The notes: a model not told the origin generated them from the sequence alone. A stretch of 64,000 nt of DNA from Armatimonadota bacterium (GCA_028871815.1 JAGWMJ010000001.1:434001-498000); one strand, 5' to 3'; positions 1 through 9,289 are shown, counted from the first letter of the stretch. Made by a program: numbers and translations.

Positions 1-121
1 ACTGATCGTCACTACTGCGCCAATCGACCCGCGGAATGCATGAGCCGGAGCGCTTGCAAGACACATTCGGCCTGTGTTTGTTGCCCCGCTCACTCTTTTT
101 CGCGTCTTTCTTTTGACTCAT
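1..121 (-). CDS. 5' part of a small unknown protein, copy 1 (runs off the window)
   Basis: Reading leftwards from an ATG at 121, an open frame of 40 codons continues past the window edge. It begins MSQKKDAKKSERGNKH and is very close to the start of the complete gene at 394-756 (MSKKKDAKKGERGNKH). The ribosome binding site AGAGGTTATC directly before the ATG is shared by both copies, so the two are tandem paralogues including their translation signals. The N-terminus is lysine/arginine-rich and probably disordered. No function is recognised. Confidence 0.6.
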   Translation of the reverse strand, partial: MSQKKDAKKSERGNKHRPNVSCKRSGSCIPRVDWRSSDDQ

Positions 122-257
122 GATAACCTCTTGGCCGGAATTGATTCCCAATTTCGTGAGTTTCTTCTCGCCCGTGATAACTCCTCGCAAGACAGGTCTG
201 GAGTCCGGGATGGTGTCGGTTTGCGCCGATTACCGACACTTTATAACTCGCGAAATT

Positions 258-284
258 GGCGTGAATCCGGAAGGGATTCACGCC
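258..284. repeat. Perfect 11-bp inverted repeat
   Basis: The arms GGCGTGAATCC and GGATTCACGCC are separated by five bases (GGAAG), and part of the arm (GATTCACG) recurs just downstream. It lies in the spacer between the two tandem small genes. No T-run follows on either strand, so it is not a typical terminator; an operator or a spacer element is possible. Confidence 0.4.
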
Positions 285-327
285 GATTCACGAGGAGATC
301 CGGCGAATCGCCAACCCGGAAAAGAGA

Positions 328-355
328 CCGCCCGGAGCTCGTGGCGTCCGGGCGG
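328..355 (-). terminator. Rho-independent-like terminator after the 394-756 gene
   Basis: A perfect 9-bp stem (CCGCCCGGA / TCCGGGCGG) with a 10-base loop lies about 40 bases beyond the stop codon of the small minus-strand gene. Read on the minus strand it is followed by TCTCTTTTCC, a moderately T-rich tail. Position and shape fit an intrinsic terminator. Confidence 0.5.
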
Positions 356-393
356 CAAGGTGCTTTTCAACCGCCAGTCCGGCTGGCTGCGGA

Positions 394-756
394 CTAAAAG
401 ATCGGAGCAGCCGGCTGTGCCCAGAAGATCCGCCAGCGCCCTTCGCACTGCTCCTCAGCAATCGCCTGTATTTCGGACCACGAAGCCTCATGCGCCACCA
501 TGTGGCTCAGGAAGTGCGACAGCTTCTCCTCGGCGCGGGCCAACCCCTCCGATGCGAAGACTGCAACGCAGGATTCATCCGCTTCGTTTCCGCACATCGC
601 GTAGTCGCCAACGAGGGGATCCACAAAGATCCAGAACGGATCGTCACTACTGCGCGAATCGACTCGCGGCTTGCGTGAGCCTGAGCGCTTGCAAGACACA
701 TCCGGCTTGTGTTTGTTGCCCCGCTCACCCTTTTTCGCGTCTTTCTTTTTGCTCAT
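394..756 (-). CDS. Small unknown protein, copy 2 (complete, 120 aa)
   Basis: A 120-residue protein with a highly basic first 30 residues (KKKDAKKGERGNKHK) and then an acidic, probably folded C-terminal part containing FWIFVDPLVGDY and a helix-like region (residues about 75-105). There is no signal peptide or membrane segment. The start follows AGAGGTTATC, identical to the signal before the truncated copy at 1-121. A terminator-like hairpin at 328-355 suggests a single-gene transcript. Its two cysteines in the folded part do not form a recognisable metal motif. I do not recognise the family; tandem duplication makes a real gene likely. Confidence 0.55.
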   Translation of the reverse strand: MSKKKDAKKGERGNKHKPDVSCKRSGSRKPRVDSRSSDDPFWIFVDPLVGDYAMCGNEADESCVAVFASEGLARAEEKLSHFLSHMVAHEASWSEIQAIAEEQCEGRWRIFWAQPAAPIF

Positions 757-852
757 GATAACCTCTTATCCGGAATGGATTTCCAAAATGAGCGGCACTG
801 TCACGACGTCGCCCGGTCCAGGCTTTGTGCGCGGCCATAATCAAGACGCGCC

Positions 853-2031
853 TCAGTAGGCAAACTCCAGCACGCCGGCTGCCCCCATACCCAGCGCAGC
901 GCACATCGTAATCAGTCCGCGCTTCGCCCCACGCCGTTTTGCCTCGAACACCATGGAGACGGCCTGGCGCGCCCCGGTGCATCCCAACGGATGGCCGAGG
1001 GCGCAGGCGCCGCCGTTCACGTTGACGCGGTCGAGCGGGAGTGGGAACAGGCGATCGCTGGCCAGTACCTGTGCGGCAAATGCTTCGTTGAATTCGATGA
1101 GGTCAAACTGGTCAATGGTAAGGCCCATCCGCTTCAGCAGCCGCGGCATGGCAAATGCCGGCGCGATGCCGAATCGCTCTGGAGCCACCGCAGCCACGGA
1201 GTAGCCGGCGAACCGCGCCAAAGGCGTCAAGCCGAGGCGCTCGGCGTTTTCCGGGGTCATCAGGGCGACCGCTGCCGCTCCATCGCTGCGCTGCGAAGCG
1301 TTGCCGGCCGTTATCACGCCGTCCTTCAGGAATGCCGGACGAAGTTTGGCGAGCGCCTCGGCGGAGGTCTCTCGTCGTGGTCCCTCATCCACGGCCACCT
1401 CCGCGCGCCGGATTTGCGCATGCTCACCGTTGACCACCTGCGTCTCGGTGGTAACGGGAACAATCTCGGCGTCAAACCGGCCGGCATCCTGCGCGGCCAG
1501 CGCCTTCCGATGGCTTTCCAGCGCGAACGCGTCTGCGCTCTCCCTTGAGATGTCGAACTCGTCGGAGATCGATTCCACCGACAGGCCCATGCTGAGATAG
1601 GTATCCGGGCGGTTCGCGATCAGCCACGGGTTCGGGCGCGTGGACGGCCCCATGAAGGTTACCAGGCTCATGCTTTCGACGCCGCCCGCGACCACCACGT
1701 CGGCGTGGCCAGTTGCGATTTTCGCGGCGCCGGTCGCAATGGCTTCCAGACCGGAGGCGCAGAACCGGTTGATCGTTGCAGCCGGCACCGAGTCGGGCAG
1801 GCCGGCGCGCAGCGCGGCAACACGGGCCACATTCATGCCCTGTTCCGCCTCAGGCATGGCGCAACCCAGGATGATATCGTCAACGGTGACCGGATCGATG
1901 CCTGGCGCGCGATCGAGAACCGATTTCACCACAACAGCTGCCAGTTCATCTGGGCGCGTCGACCGGAACGCACCTTTTGGCGCGCGGCCGATCGCCGTTC
2001 GAGCCGCGCTTACAATTACGACATCACGCAT
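853..2031 (-). CDS. fadA: Acetyl-CoA acyltransferase (thiolase)
   Basis: 392 residues, the usual length for thiolases, which cleave 3-ketoacyl-CoA with CoA to acetyl-CoA and a shortened acyl-CoA in the last step of beta-oxidation. The nucleophilic cysteine is Cys91 in NRFCASGLEA, the NEAFA motif is at about 315, His347 sits in GGACALGHPLG and the second catalytic cysteine is Cys377 in MCAALGMGAAG. The ATG at 2031 follows GAGG. A degradative rather than biosynthetic role is inferred from the nearby hydratase/dehydrogenase fusion (4867-7128) and acyl-CoA dehydrogenase (10669-12453), although the protease/lipoprotein cassette lies in between. Confidence 0.9.
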   Translation of the reverse strand: MRDVVIVSAARTAIGRAPKGAFRSTRPDELAAVVVKSVLDRAPGIDPVTVDDIILGCAMPEAEQGMNVARVAALRAGLPDSVPAATINRFCASGLEAIATGAAKIATGHADVVVAGGVESMSLVTFMGPSTRPNPWLIANRPDTYLSMGLSVESISDEFDISRESADAFALESHRKALAAQDAGRFDAEIVPVTTETQVVNGEHAQIRRAEVAVDEGPRRETSAEALAKLRPAFLKDGVITAGNASQRSDGAAAVALMTPENAERLGLTPLARFAGYSVAAVAPERFGIAPAFAMPRLLKRMGLTIDQFDLIEFNEAFAAQVLASDRLFPLPLDRVNVNGGACALGHPLGCTGARQAVSMVFEAKRRGAKRGLITMCAALGMGAAGVLEFAY

Positions 2032-2118
2032 ACGGCGGCCTCACTTTCGCAGGAGGTCTGGAAGCCTGGTCAGCGCGCCGTGCAACAGTACCGGCGGGCG
2101 GCGTCAGCTTCGATAACG

Positions 2119-2127
2119 AGTATAACA
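2119..2127 (-). promoter_or_regulatory. Candidate extended -10 promoter for the thiolase gene
   Basis: On the minus strand TGTTATACT forms an extended -10 element (TG-N-TATACT), about 90 bases before the thiolase ATG. No good -35 hexamer is visible at 16-18 bases, as is common for extended -10 promoters. The assignment rests on sequence match and position only. Confidence 0.4.
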
Positions 2128-2244
2128 CAACCGCGGCGGCTTGTGGGCAGTGGTGGGCGGCATCCGGCGGAAGTGCGAAGCGCCATCCGCGGCTAGACCT
2201 TTGGCTCGACCGGCCGGCCGGCCAGACCGCGTCGTTGGAGGCTG

Positions 2245-2445
2245 TCACGCCGGCGCGCCGAAAGCGTGCAGCTCATGCGCCAGGGCTGCGTTAATCGCGC
2301 GCGCACCGCGGACGGCGGCGCGGCGCCGGCCGATACGCCGCATCGTTTTGAGCGTGAGGGCCGGTGCCGGCAATACCTCCTCATCCGTGTGCGGATCACC
2401 GCAGTAGAATCCGTCCGCGAGTACTCGAACAGCGACATGCGTGGT
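2245..2445 (-). pseudogene. Coding-like fragment without a start codon (about 66 codons)
   Basis: In the 490-bp gap between the thiolase and the decayed lipoprotein gene, the minus strand has an open frame ending at a TGA at 2245-2247. It has strong G/C preference at third positions and a protein-like composition (motifs ADGFYCGDPHTDEEVLPAP and RAINAALAHELHAFGAPA). A TAA at 2446-2448 closes the frame upstream and no ATG, GTG or TTG lies between. It may be the 3' remnant of a lost gene, or a frameshifted one. The rest of the gap shows only the candidate thiolase promoter. No family recognised. Confidence 0.3.
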
Positions 2446-2524
2446 TTACCCGTCTCGCCCGGGCACCATCCCACCAGCGCCGGAAGACTGTCGTTAGCGC
2501 AGTCCTCCGGCGTGGCGGCCTCCC

Positions 2525-3613
2525 TTAATGCCGTCCAGCCTGATGTCCTTCGGTTGTAGATGCTACCTCGGCGACGGCTTGCGCGATCTCAGCCTCGGAC
2601 ACGCTAGCTGGAATGCCGACGATCTGTTCACCATCGTCAAACTTCCAGGGTTGGTGCGTGTCGGATGTCGGCAGCGACAGTGCCATACCGCGCTGCAGCA
2701 GAACTTTTCCACGGAGGCCCTCCGGAAACATAAACTCGTCATTTTCGGCACCTACGCCGGTTACGCCGTCAGCTTCCGCCATCACCGGTCCCGCCTGGTG
2801 CAACCCTCCGCGGCTGGCGATCAACTGCAGGAACATGATGTACCGGGCGCCGGGCTTGAGCATCGGGTCGTTGTCGAAACGAAAGCCCACGCCACGGGCG
2901 TTGGACTCCGCCCAGGGCAAATCGGCACCGGGGACCAGCACTTTCAGCACGCGGGGCGTACTCGACGTACCACCGCGCAGCCACCGTTCGACGGCCACCA
3001 GGTAGATCGCGGCCTCGTTCGCGCCATTCGAGTTTTGCGGTGTGTGCTGCTCGCGCAAGACGGCCACAACCCTACCGCGCACGATCTCCGGTTACTCGCA
3101 CACCATTCCGACCAGCGTTCCGGGCGGCTCGGGGCCAGCGCCCGTGGCAACGGAAGCTGTCGCTCCGTTCGCCATCTGCCCGAAGCCTGCCGGTTGTAGA
3201 AACGGCTTTGCGCTAGCCACTATTGCGCGGAACGTGCCGGCGTCCTGGCGCGGGCGCGTTAGGTGCTGACCGTGCTGCACCGAATATGCATCCGACGTCG
3301 GGTTCCAGAGCACCTTTGCGCTCCGGCCGTTGCCTTCCAGCCAAATCTCGGTCGTGTCCTGCGCCTGGCTGAGCGTGGCCTGGCTTATGTGCGTGGCCAC
3401 CGGCGCACTGTGCAGCAGGCCTTGAACGCGCGCAGAAACCACCCGTACGTCTGCCACGCCAGCATAATCCGCCAAGCCCGCCGAGAGATGGAAGACAACT
3501 GCATAGCGCCAAACCGGCGCCGTCTGCGCAGCCGATGCGGAATGGCAGCCGACCAGTGCCGGTCCGGCCAAAAGCAGAAGAGAGCAGGCTGCCACGTGCT
3601 TGCAGTGATTCAT
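2525..3613 (-). pseudogene. Secreted lipoprotein gene interrupted by an in-frame TAA (cassette copy 1)
   Basis: Paralogue of the intact 369-residue lipoprotein at 34218-35327. The frame opens at an ATG at 3613 overlapping the upstream protease stop (TGATG), has a signal peptide and lipobox ALVGC (Cys23), and matches the paralogue through GNGRSAKVLWNP and on to GMVCE. A TAA at 3092-3094 then replaces the serine codon of the paralogue, after which the same frame continues with PEIVRGRVVAVLREQH to a natural stop at 2525. One base change (TCA to TAA) explains the break. The downstream part could in principle restart internally but would lack export signals. Function unknown; see the intact copy. 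Confidence 0.8.
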
Positions 3614-4602
3614 CACGATGCTCCTTTTCTGTGCCGCTGCGGGCATGGCGTATATCCCAAATTGATCAGTTCGGTGATCTCGTCCGGAGTCGGAGCTGCG
3701 GTGGCGCCGTAGAACCAGTTATGCGTATTCGGCCACATCAGTGCGCCGTCATCCGCCGGCAACGTAACGTTGGTGTGGCCAAGCCCAAGGCAGTGGCCAA
3801 CCTCATGCGCGGCGAATGTAACCAGCGCGTGCCGGGCGCTGGCAGGCGGGAACGGCATGTCGCATCCCGTATCCGTCGGGTATCGGTCCATGTTGTACGT
3901 ATCGAACGTAACCTTTCGCTGCTCACCACCGAGCGACGTGGTGTACGCAGAATACAGGACACTGTGATCGCAGTAATCGTCGAACCAAATGTTGAACGTT
4001 TGGGGGACGTGCACGTATGTGAATTTCACATAGCCGCTGGCTTTCCAGTTGGCAACCGCACCATCAATCGCAGCGGTATATGCCGACGTGGAGGTGTAAA
4101 GCAGGCTGCAGCCCTCGTGGACCAGCGGCGGATACGGACCTGGCGGGTCTGCGCCGCTGTTGTCCAGGCAAGCGTCGTTGAACACGGAGACCGTTCCGCT
4201 TGCGGACCACGGCTTGCCGTTTGCGTCCAGCCATGTCGCAGCCAGTGTTGCTTGTCCGTTGCCGGTACAGGTCACGGCGGTGAACGCCTGTCCGCAGCTG
4301 TTTGTTATGCTGGAGCCAGTGCTGAGCGCAAGCTGGGCCGGGGCTTGCTGGTTGGTCAGCGTGAATGTTACAAGCACGCCAACCTGCGTCACGTACGGAC
4401 TCCCGGCGATAACCGTTGCGCAATACGACGGCGCACCACCGGGCATGAAGCCGTAACTCGGAGTGTTGTTCTCGGACATCAGGGTTACCTGCGGATTCGG
4501 ACCCGTTTCGGGATCGCCCCGGCATCGCGCTGATTGCGCGCCAACAACACAAACGCCAGCCCACAAGAGGCAGGCGGCGATCGAGGCGAGCCGTCGAGAC
4601 AT
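3613..4602 (-). CDS. Secreted metzincin-type zinc metalloprotease (cassette copy 1, intact)
   Basis: 329 residues with an N-terminal signal peptide (hydrophobic to about residue 22). Residues about 60-130 look like an Ig-like beta domain (VGVLVTFTLTNQ, then SGTVSVFND). The catalytic domain follows, with HEVGHCLGLGH at about 266-276, an exact HExxHxxGxxH zinc site, and a Met-turn-like GALMWPNTH downstream; both are hallmarks of metzincins (matrixin/astacin relatives). It is expected to act outside the cytoplasmic membrane. Its stop overlaps the start of the lipoprotein gene, so the two were translated together. The second copy at 35315-36223 is decayed. Confidence 0.8.
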   Translation of the reverse strand: MSRRLASIAACLLWAGVCVVGAQSARCRGDPETGPNPQVTLMSENNTPSYGFMPGGAPSYCATVIAGSPYVTQVGVLVTFTLTNQQAPAQLALSTGSSITNSCGQAFTAVTCTGNGQATLAATWLDANGKPWSASGTVSVFNDACLDNSGADPPGPYPPLVHEGCSLLYTSTSAYTAAIDGAVANWKASGYVKFTYVHVPQTFNIWFDDYCDHSVLYSAYTTSLGGEQRKVTFDTYNMDRYPTDTGCDMPFPPASARHALVTFAAHEVGHCLGLGHTNVTLPADDGALMWPNTHNWFYGATAAPTPDEITELINLGYTPCPQRHRKGAS

Positions 4603-4866
4603 CGGTTTCCTGGCTACTGATGCACTACCCCGCTCCCCTCTCGGTGCGAGCCTGCATCCAGTGATTGTTGCATACCACTTACCTGTCGCTTTCTGCGGCG
4701 CGCGGCCGCAAAGCAGAACTGTTCGAGCCGGCTTGGCATACCGGCGTGTAAAACAAACGCCGAAACAGGGCCCAAGTCATTACATCAGGATTGCCGGAAG
4801 AATGCAAGAGCGGAGTTTTGTCTGGCCGAACAGCGACGAATGCCGGAAAGGCGGCGAAGCCGCCCC

Positions 4867-7128
4867 TCAGTTCCTTAACGGCTTGCCGGTCTCCAGTGTA
4901 TGACGGATGCGCTCTGCCGTCTTTGGTTCATGCGCCAACCGTACAAACGCCTCGCGCTCCAGCGCCAACAGGTACGCCTCGTCCACTTCCTGCGCGGACG
5001 GCAACGCGCCCCCGGCGAGGACGAATGCAACCTGCTGCGCGATGAGGAGATCGTGATCGGTGAGCTCGCCGGACCTGTGGCGCCAGTGCAGGGTCATGCC
5101 TAGCCGGGCGATGGCATCCTCGCCCAGAACACGGACGCGCGCCTTGTGTGGAGGGCGCCACCCCTCACGAGCCAGCGCCAGCACGCGGCATTTGGCGTCG
5201 AACAACTGCCGGTCGGCGCAGAGCGATACGCCGTCGTCGGGTTTGAGGAATCCGGACTGGATGGCTTGCGGAGCATTGGCAGACATGCCGAAGCCGAATA
5301 TGCGCTGGAACGCCCACTCCACACGGTCAAACGGGTCCAGCCCGGGAGCGGCGCCGCCCATGGCGCGCAGCAGCATCTGCGTAACGCCGCCGCCGGCTGG
5401 AATCAGGCCAACATTGGTCTCGGGCAGGCCAATCATAAGTTCCGCGGAGGCCTGCGAGGCAGCGCAATGGAGCACCAGCTCGGTAGCGCCTCCCAGCGTA
5501 TAGCCGTGCGGCATCGCCACCACAGGAAGTGGCGCGTACTTCAGGCACTGGAAGGCCGCCTGAAGGTCGGCGAGAAGCGTCTGGATGCGCGGCCAGTTTC
5601 CCGCCTCGATCTCCTGCAGGAAGACCTTGAGATTGAAGCCTGCGCTGAAGTGCGGCCCGGCGCCGGCAATCAGCAGCCCTTCGAACCGTCCGGACGTAAT
5701 CTCCAGCGTTTCGTGGATGATGCCGGTGGAGGCCTCGTCCAGCGTGTTCATTTTGGAGCGTAGTTCCAGGCAGGCGGCGCCGTCGCCCACATCCACCAGT
5801 GTTGCCGTAGGCCATTGGCGCAGCACGGCTTGCTGTGCCGCCTCATTCAGCGCAGCGTACTCCGGCCGGTGTGGCTCCTGCACCAGGTCTTCCTGGCCAA
5901 ACACGCGGTAGAGAATCTGCGAGCCTTCCTTGCGAATGTGGTAGTGATCCGGTGGACTGTAGGCCATCACATCGCTGATTTCGAACGGACCCATCTCCCA
6001 GTTAAAGCCCCACTGCATCACGTGATCGATGGTGAGGCAATCGCCGGCGATGCCGGTACCGATTTTGCGAACGTAGGTGCTCACGCCACCGAGAATTGCA
6101 TCCAGATATCGAGCCCAGGGTTGGTCGAGGGACCGAACGGCAACGAGTCTCTCTCGCAGCGGGAGACGCTCCAGCTCAGCCATGCCCGTCAGATGCAGTT
6201 CGCGTCGCGGTACGTACTGGAGCGTGTCGAAATCGAGCGCCAGGATCTCGCGGCCATCGCGCTTGAAGAACCCTGCTCCCGTCTTCTCTCCCAGGCGACC
6301 GTCGGCCATGAGGCGCGTTACCACCGACGGCAGCTGCAGGCGGTCGCGGTATGGGTCGTCCACCAGCCGTTCGTACTGATGCGCGGCGACGTCGGCAATG
6401 ATATCGAAACCGATGATGTCGGCCAGGCGGAAGGTGGCGCTCCGCGGTCGGCCGATGAACGGCCCGGTGACGGCATCCACCTCTTCGGGGGAAAGGCCCA
6501 TCTCCACGGCTGTGTGCAGCGAGTCGATCAGCGTCCACATTCCCACCCGATTGCTGATGAAGCCGGGGGTATCCCGCGCAACCGCGATACGCCGGCCTAA
6601 TACGGTTTCGGCAAATGCGGCAAAGCCGGCCACCAGATCGGGCGATGTCTCGGGCAGCGCGATGAGCTCCAGCAGTTTCAGGTAACGTGGCGGGTTGAAG
6701 AAGTGGGCGCCGAGAAAGCGCTGACGGAACGCGGGAGAGCGGTCGCGACACATTTCAGCCAGACTGAGGCCGCTGGTGTTGGTGGTGACCACCGTATCGT
6801 CGCCGGTTTGCGCCTCCAGCCTCTGCAGCACCGCGCGCTTCACTTCCAGCCGCTCGGCCACGGCCTCCACCACCCAATCGGCCGCCGCGAGCGCGCCCTC
6901 CGCGTCGTCAAGGCTGCCGGCCTCAATCTGCCCGATCAATTCGGGCAGGAACAGCAGCGGCGGTCGGGCACTCTTGACCCGTTCGAGGCCGACAGCGGCC
7001 TGCTCTGCCGACACGTCCAGCAGCGTGACGCTCCAGCCGGCGTTGGCCAGGTGCGCAGCGATGCCGCCGCCCATGGTGCCCGCGCCAACCACCACAGCGC
7101 GCCCCGTACGTTTCAGTGCGTTTAACAT
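4867..7128 (-). CDS. fadN: 3-hydroxyacyl-CoA dehydrogenase / enoyl-CoA hydratase fusion (FadN-type)
   Basis: 753 residues from the ATG at 7128, which has GAGGAAG directly upstream; an in-frame ATG 45 bases earlier lacks a site. The N-terminal Rossmann motif VVVGAGTMGGGIAAHL starts near residue 12 and belongs to the NAD-dependent 3-hydroxyacyl-CoA dehydrogenase domain. A crotonase (hydratase) domain fills the last 300 residues, with FSAGFNLKVF, TLGGATELVLHC and GLPETNVGLIPAGGG. The order dehydrogenase-then-hydratase is that of FadN from Bacillus, opposite to E. coli FadB. It catalyses two middle steps of beta-oxidation; the thiolase at 853 is its likely partner. Confidence 0.88.
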   Translation of the reverse strand: MLNALKRTGRAVVVGAGTMGGGIAAHLANAGWSVTLLDVSAEQAAVGLERVKSARPPLLFLPELIGQIEAGSLDDAEGALAAADWVVEAVAERLEVKRAVLQRLEAQTGDDTVVTTNTSGLSLAEMCRDRSPAFRQRFLGAHFFNPPRYLKLLELIALPETSPDLVAGFAAFAETVLGRRIAVARDTPGFISNRVGMWTLIDSLHTAVEMGLSPEEVDAVTGPFIGRPRSATFRLADIIGFDIIADVAAHQYERLVDDPYRDRLQLPSVVTRLMADGRLGEKTGAGFFKRDGREILALDFDTLQYVPRRELHLTGMAELERLPLRERLVAVRSLDQPWARYLDAILGGVSTYVRKIGTGIAGDCLTIDHVMQWGFNWEMGPFEISDVMAYSPPDHYHIRKEGSQILYRVFGQEDLVQEPHRPEYAALNEAAQQAVLRQWPTATLVDVGDGAACLELRSKMNTLDEASTGIIHETLEITSGRFEGLLIAGAGPHFSAGFNLKVFLQEIEAGNWPRIQTLLADLQAAFQCLKYAPLPVVAMPHGYTLGGATELVLHCAASQASAELMIGLPETNVGLIPAGGGVTQMLLRAMGGAAPGLDPFDRVEWAFQRIFGFGMSANAPQAIQSGFLKPDDGVSLCADRQLFDAKCRVLALAREGWRPPHKARVRVLGEDAIARLGMTLHWRHRSGELTDHDLLIAQQVAFVLAGGALPSAQEVDEAYLLALEREAFVRLAHEPKTAERIRHTLETGKPLRN

Positions 7129-7265
7129 AGCTTCCTCAGTCGACCGCCGCTCGTGATAAACCCGGCGCCCCACCGTGAAGATCCGCGGCGCGACAGCAGG
7201 ATGCTGCCGTTATCGCCGCGGACCGGGACGGCGCCGCAACTCCCGCCATTTCAGCGGACCTTGAG

Positions 7266-8393
7266 TTACCGATCGGCAATCGGCTGAACGGTCAGGCCGC
7301 GCGGGCCGTTGTACTCGCTCTTCGGCCGGTAGAGCCGATTGTTATCCAGCTGCTCGATGATGTGCGCGCTCCAGCCGGTGACGCGGCTCATAACGAAGAT
7401 CGGCGTGTAGAGCGGCACCGGGATGCCCATCAGGTAGTAGAGGCTCGCCACGGGGAAGTCGACGTTGGGGAACAGCCCCTTTGCGCGCAGCATTTCGTCT
7501 TCCACGATCTGCGAAACCTCGCTTAGCCTGGTGTCGCCGAGCGATTTGCCGAGATCGACCACATACTGCTTCACGATTTTGGCGCGCTCGTCGCCGTGCT
7601 TGTACTCGCGGTGGCCGAATCCCATGATCTTCTTCTTGTTCGTCAGCGCATCCTGGACCCATGCCGCCGCGTTGGAAGGATCGCCGATTTCGAGCAGCAT
7701 CTCCATCGCGGCCTCGTTGGCGCCTCCGTGCAGCGAGCCCTTCAGCGTGCCGATTGCAGAGACCACGCCGGAGTAGAGATCCGAGAGCGTGGCCACGGTG
7801 ACGCGCGCGGCGAACGTGGAGGCGTTGAATCCATGCTCGGCGTACAGGATTTGCGTTGCATTGAACACCTTTTCGAACTCGCCGGAGGGAGCATGGCCCG
7901 TGAGCATGTAGAAGAAGTTCTGGTTGTGGTTCAGATCGGACCGCGGAGCGATTGGCGCCTGCCCCTGAGGAACGCGGTAACCGTTCACCACCACGTTGGG
8001 GATTTGCGCGAAGAGCCGGGTAGCCTTGCGCACATTTGCCGCGTGGCTGTCATCGTGCCGATCCGGATCGGTGAGCGCCAGGATGGCCACCGCAGCCTTC
8101 AGCGTATCCATGGGATGCGCATCAGCCGGTACGTGGCGGAAGAACTCAAAGATGTGCTCCGGAACGTCGCGCTGCCGCCGCACGGCCCGATCAAACTCCG
8201 CAAGCTCGTCCGGCCGCGGCAGGCTTCCATGCAGCATCAGGAACGCCACTTCCTCGAAGCTGCACAAGCTCACCAGCTGATGAATATCGTATCCGCGATA
8301 GATCAGCTGGTTGCGTTCTGCATCCACCTCCGATATCGCGCTGATGCCGGCCACAACGCCTTCAAGGCCGGGCTTAAAATCTGCTGTCGTCAT
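7266..8393 (-). CDS. prpC: Citrate synthase, probably 2-methylcitrate synthase
   Basis: 375 residues, typical of the short citrate/2-methylcitrate synthases. The catalytic triad is visible: His222 in GSLHGGANEAA, His261 in GFGHREYKHG and Asp312 in FPNVDFPVASLYY. It condenses acetyl- or propionyl-CoA with oxaloacetate. Its start overlaps the prpB stop (ATGA) behind GAGGAGAT, so it is translationally coupled to methylisocitrate lyase; with prpD upstream, this argues for 2-methylcitrate synthase. A role as the main citrate synthase cannot be excluded, because sequence alone separates the two poorly. Confidence 0.85.
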   Translation of the reverse strand: MTTADFKPGLEGVVAGISAISEVDAERNQLIYRGYDIHQLVSLCSFEEVAFLMLHGSLPRPDELAEFDRAVRRQRDVPEHIFEFFRHVPADAHPMDTLKAAVAILALTDPDRHDDSHAANVRKATRLFAQIPNVVVNGYRVPQGQAPIAPRSDLNHNQNFFYMLTGHAPSGEFEKVFNATQILYAEHGFNASTFAARVTVATLSDLYSGVVSAIGTLKGSLHGGANEAAMEMLLEIGDPSNAAAWVQDALTNKKKIMGFGHREYKHGDERAKIVKQYVVDLGKSLGDTRLSEVSQIVEDEMLRAKGLFPNVDFPVASLYYLMGIPVPLYTPIFVMSRVTGWSAHIIEQLDNNRLYRPKSEYNGPRGLTVQPIADR

Positions 8394-9289
8394 GGTATCT
8401 CCTCTGCGATCTCCCGATCAAACGATTCGAAATCGGCATAGCCTATCATCTCATACAGCTCGGCGCGCGTCTGCATGCTCCCGATCCAAGCGGCCTGCGT
8501 GCCGGTGGCCTTGAGGTCGGTATAGAGCGCGGTGGCTGCCTTCATCATGACGCGGAAGGCCGTCATGGGAAACAGCACCGCGCTGCAGCCCAGCTGAAAG
8601 AACCGAGCGGCTGGGATGAGGGGCGTTTTACCGAATTCCGTCATGTTCGCGATTACCGGCACGTGCACGGCCTCCGCGAAGGCGGCGAACTCCTCCTCGC
8701 TTTGAAGCGATTCGGGGAAAAGCGCGTCGGCGCCGGCATCCTGGCAGCGGCGTCCGCGATCAATGGCATCCTGAAGGCCGTTTACCGACCGGGTGTCGGT
8801 GCGGGCCACGATAACAAACGCGGGGTTGGCGCGGGCCTTTACCGCCGCCCGGATCTTTCTTGCCATCTCGACCGGCTCAATCACCTGCTTGCCATCCAGG
8901 TGCCCGCAGCGCTTCGGGGCAACCTGGTCTTCCAGGTGGATGCCGGCGAGCCCGGCATGCTCCAGTTCTTCAACGGCGCGAGCCACGTTCAACGCATCGC
9001 CGTAGCCCGTATCGGCGTCTGCCAGCACGGGGCAGGAGGCGGCACGGCAAACGTACCTGGCCTGCGCCGCCATTTCGGAGAGCGTAATCAGCGCAATATC
9101 GGGGAAGGCGGTAAGGCTGTTGGTAACGCCCGCGCCTGAGAGGTACAGCGCACTGTAACCGGCCCGCTCGGCGGCACGCGCCGTAATGGCATTGAACACC
9201 CCCGGCAGCAACAGGCCGCCATGCTGCAGCAGCGAACGCAGCGATTCCCCCGGCGTTTGCCCTGCGCTGCCGGTACCGGGAGAGAGCAT
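8390..9289 (-). CDS. prpB: Methylisocitrate lyase
   Basis: 299 residues of the isocitrate lyase/PEP mutase superfamily. DADTGYG at 91-97 supplies Mg2+ ligands and KRCGH at 126-130 is the active-site loop with the catalytic cysteine, in the form found in methylisocitrate lyases. The enzyme splits 2-methylisocitrate to pyruvate and succinate, the last step of the methylcitrate cycle. It begins one base after the prpD stop and overlaps the start of the synthase gene, placing it in a four-gene operon with acyl-CoA dehydrogenase, prpD and the synthase. Confidence 0.9.
   Translation of the reverse strand: MLSPGTGSAGQTPGESLRSLLQHGGLLLPGVFNAITARAAERAGYSALYLSGAGVTNSLTAFPDIALITLSEMAAQARYVCRAASCPVLADADTGYGDALNVARAVEELEHAGLAGIHLEDQVAPKRCGHLDGKQVIEPVEMARKIRAAVKARANPAFVIVARTDTRSVNGLQDAIDRGRRCQDAGADALFPESLQSEEEFAAFAEAVHVPVIANMTEFGKTPLIPAARFFQLGCSAVLFPMTAFRVMMKAATALYTDLKATGTQAAWIGSMQTRAELYEMIGYADFESFDREIAEEIP

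Noticed and set aside
2193-2474. 93-codon minus-strand frame with an ATG
   Set aside because: It is the frame next to the better coding candidate (2245-2445) and has an arginine/serine-rich shadow composition.
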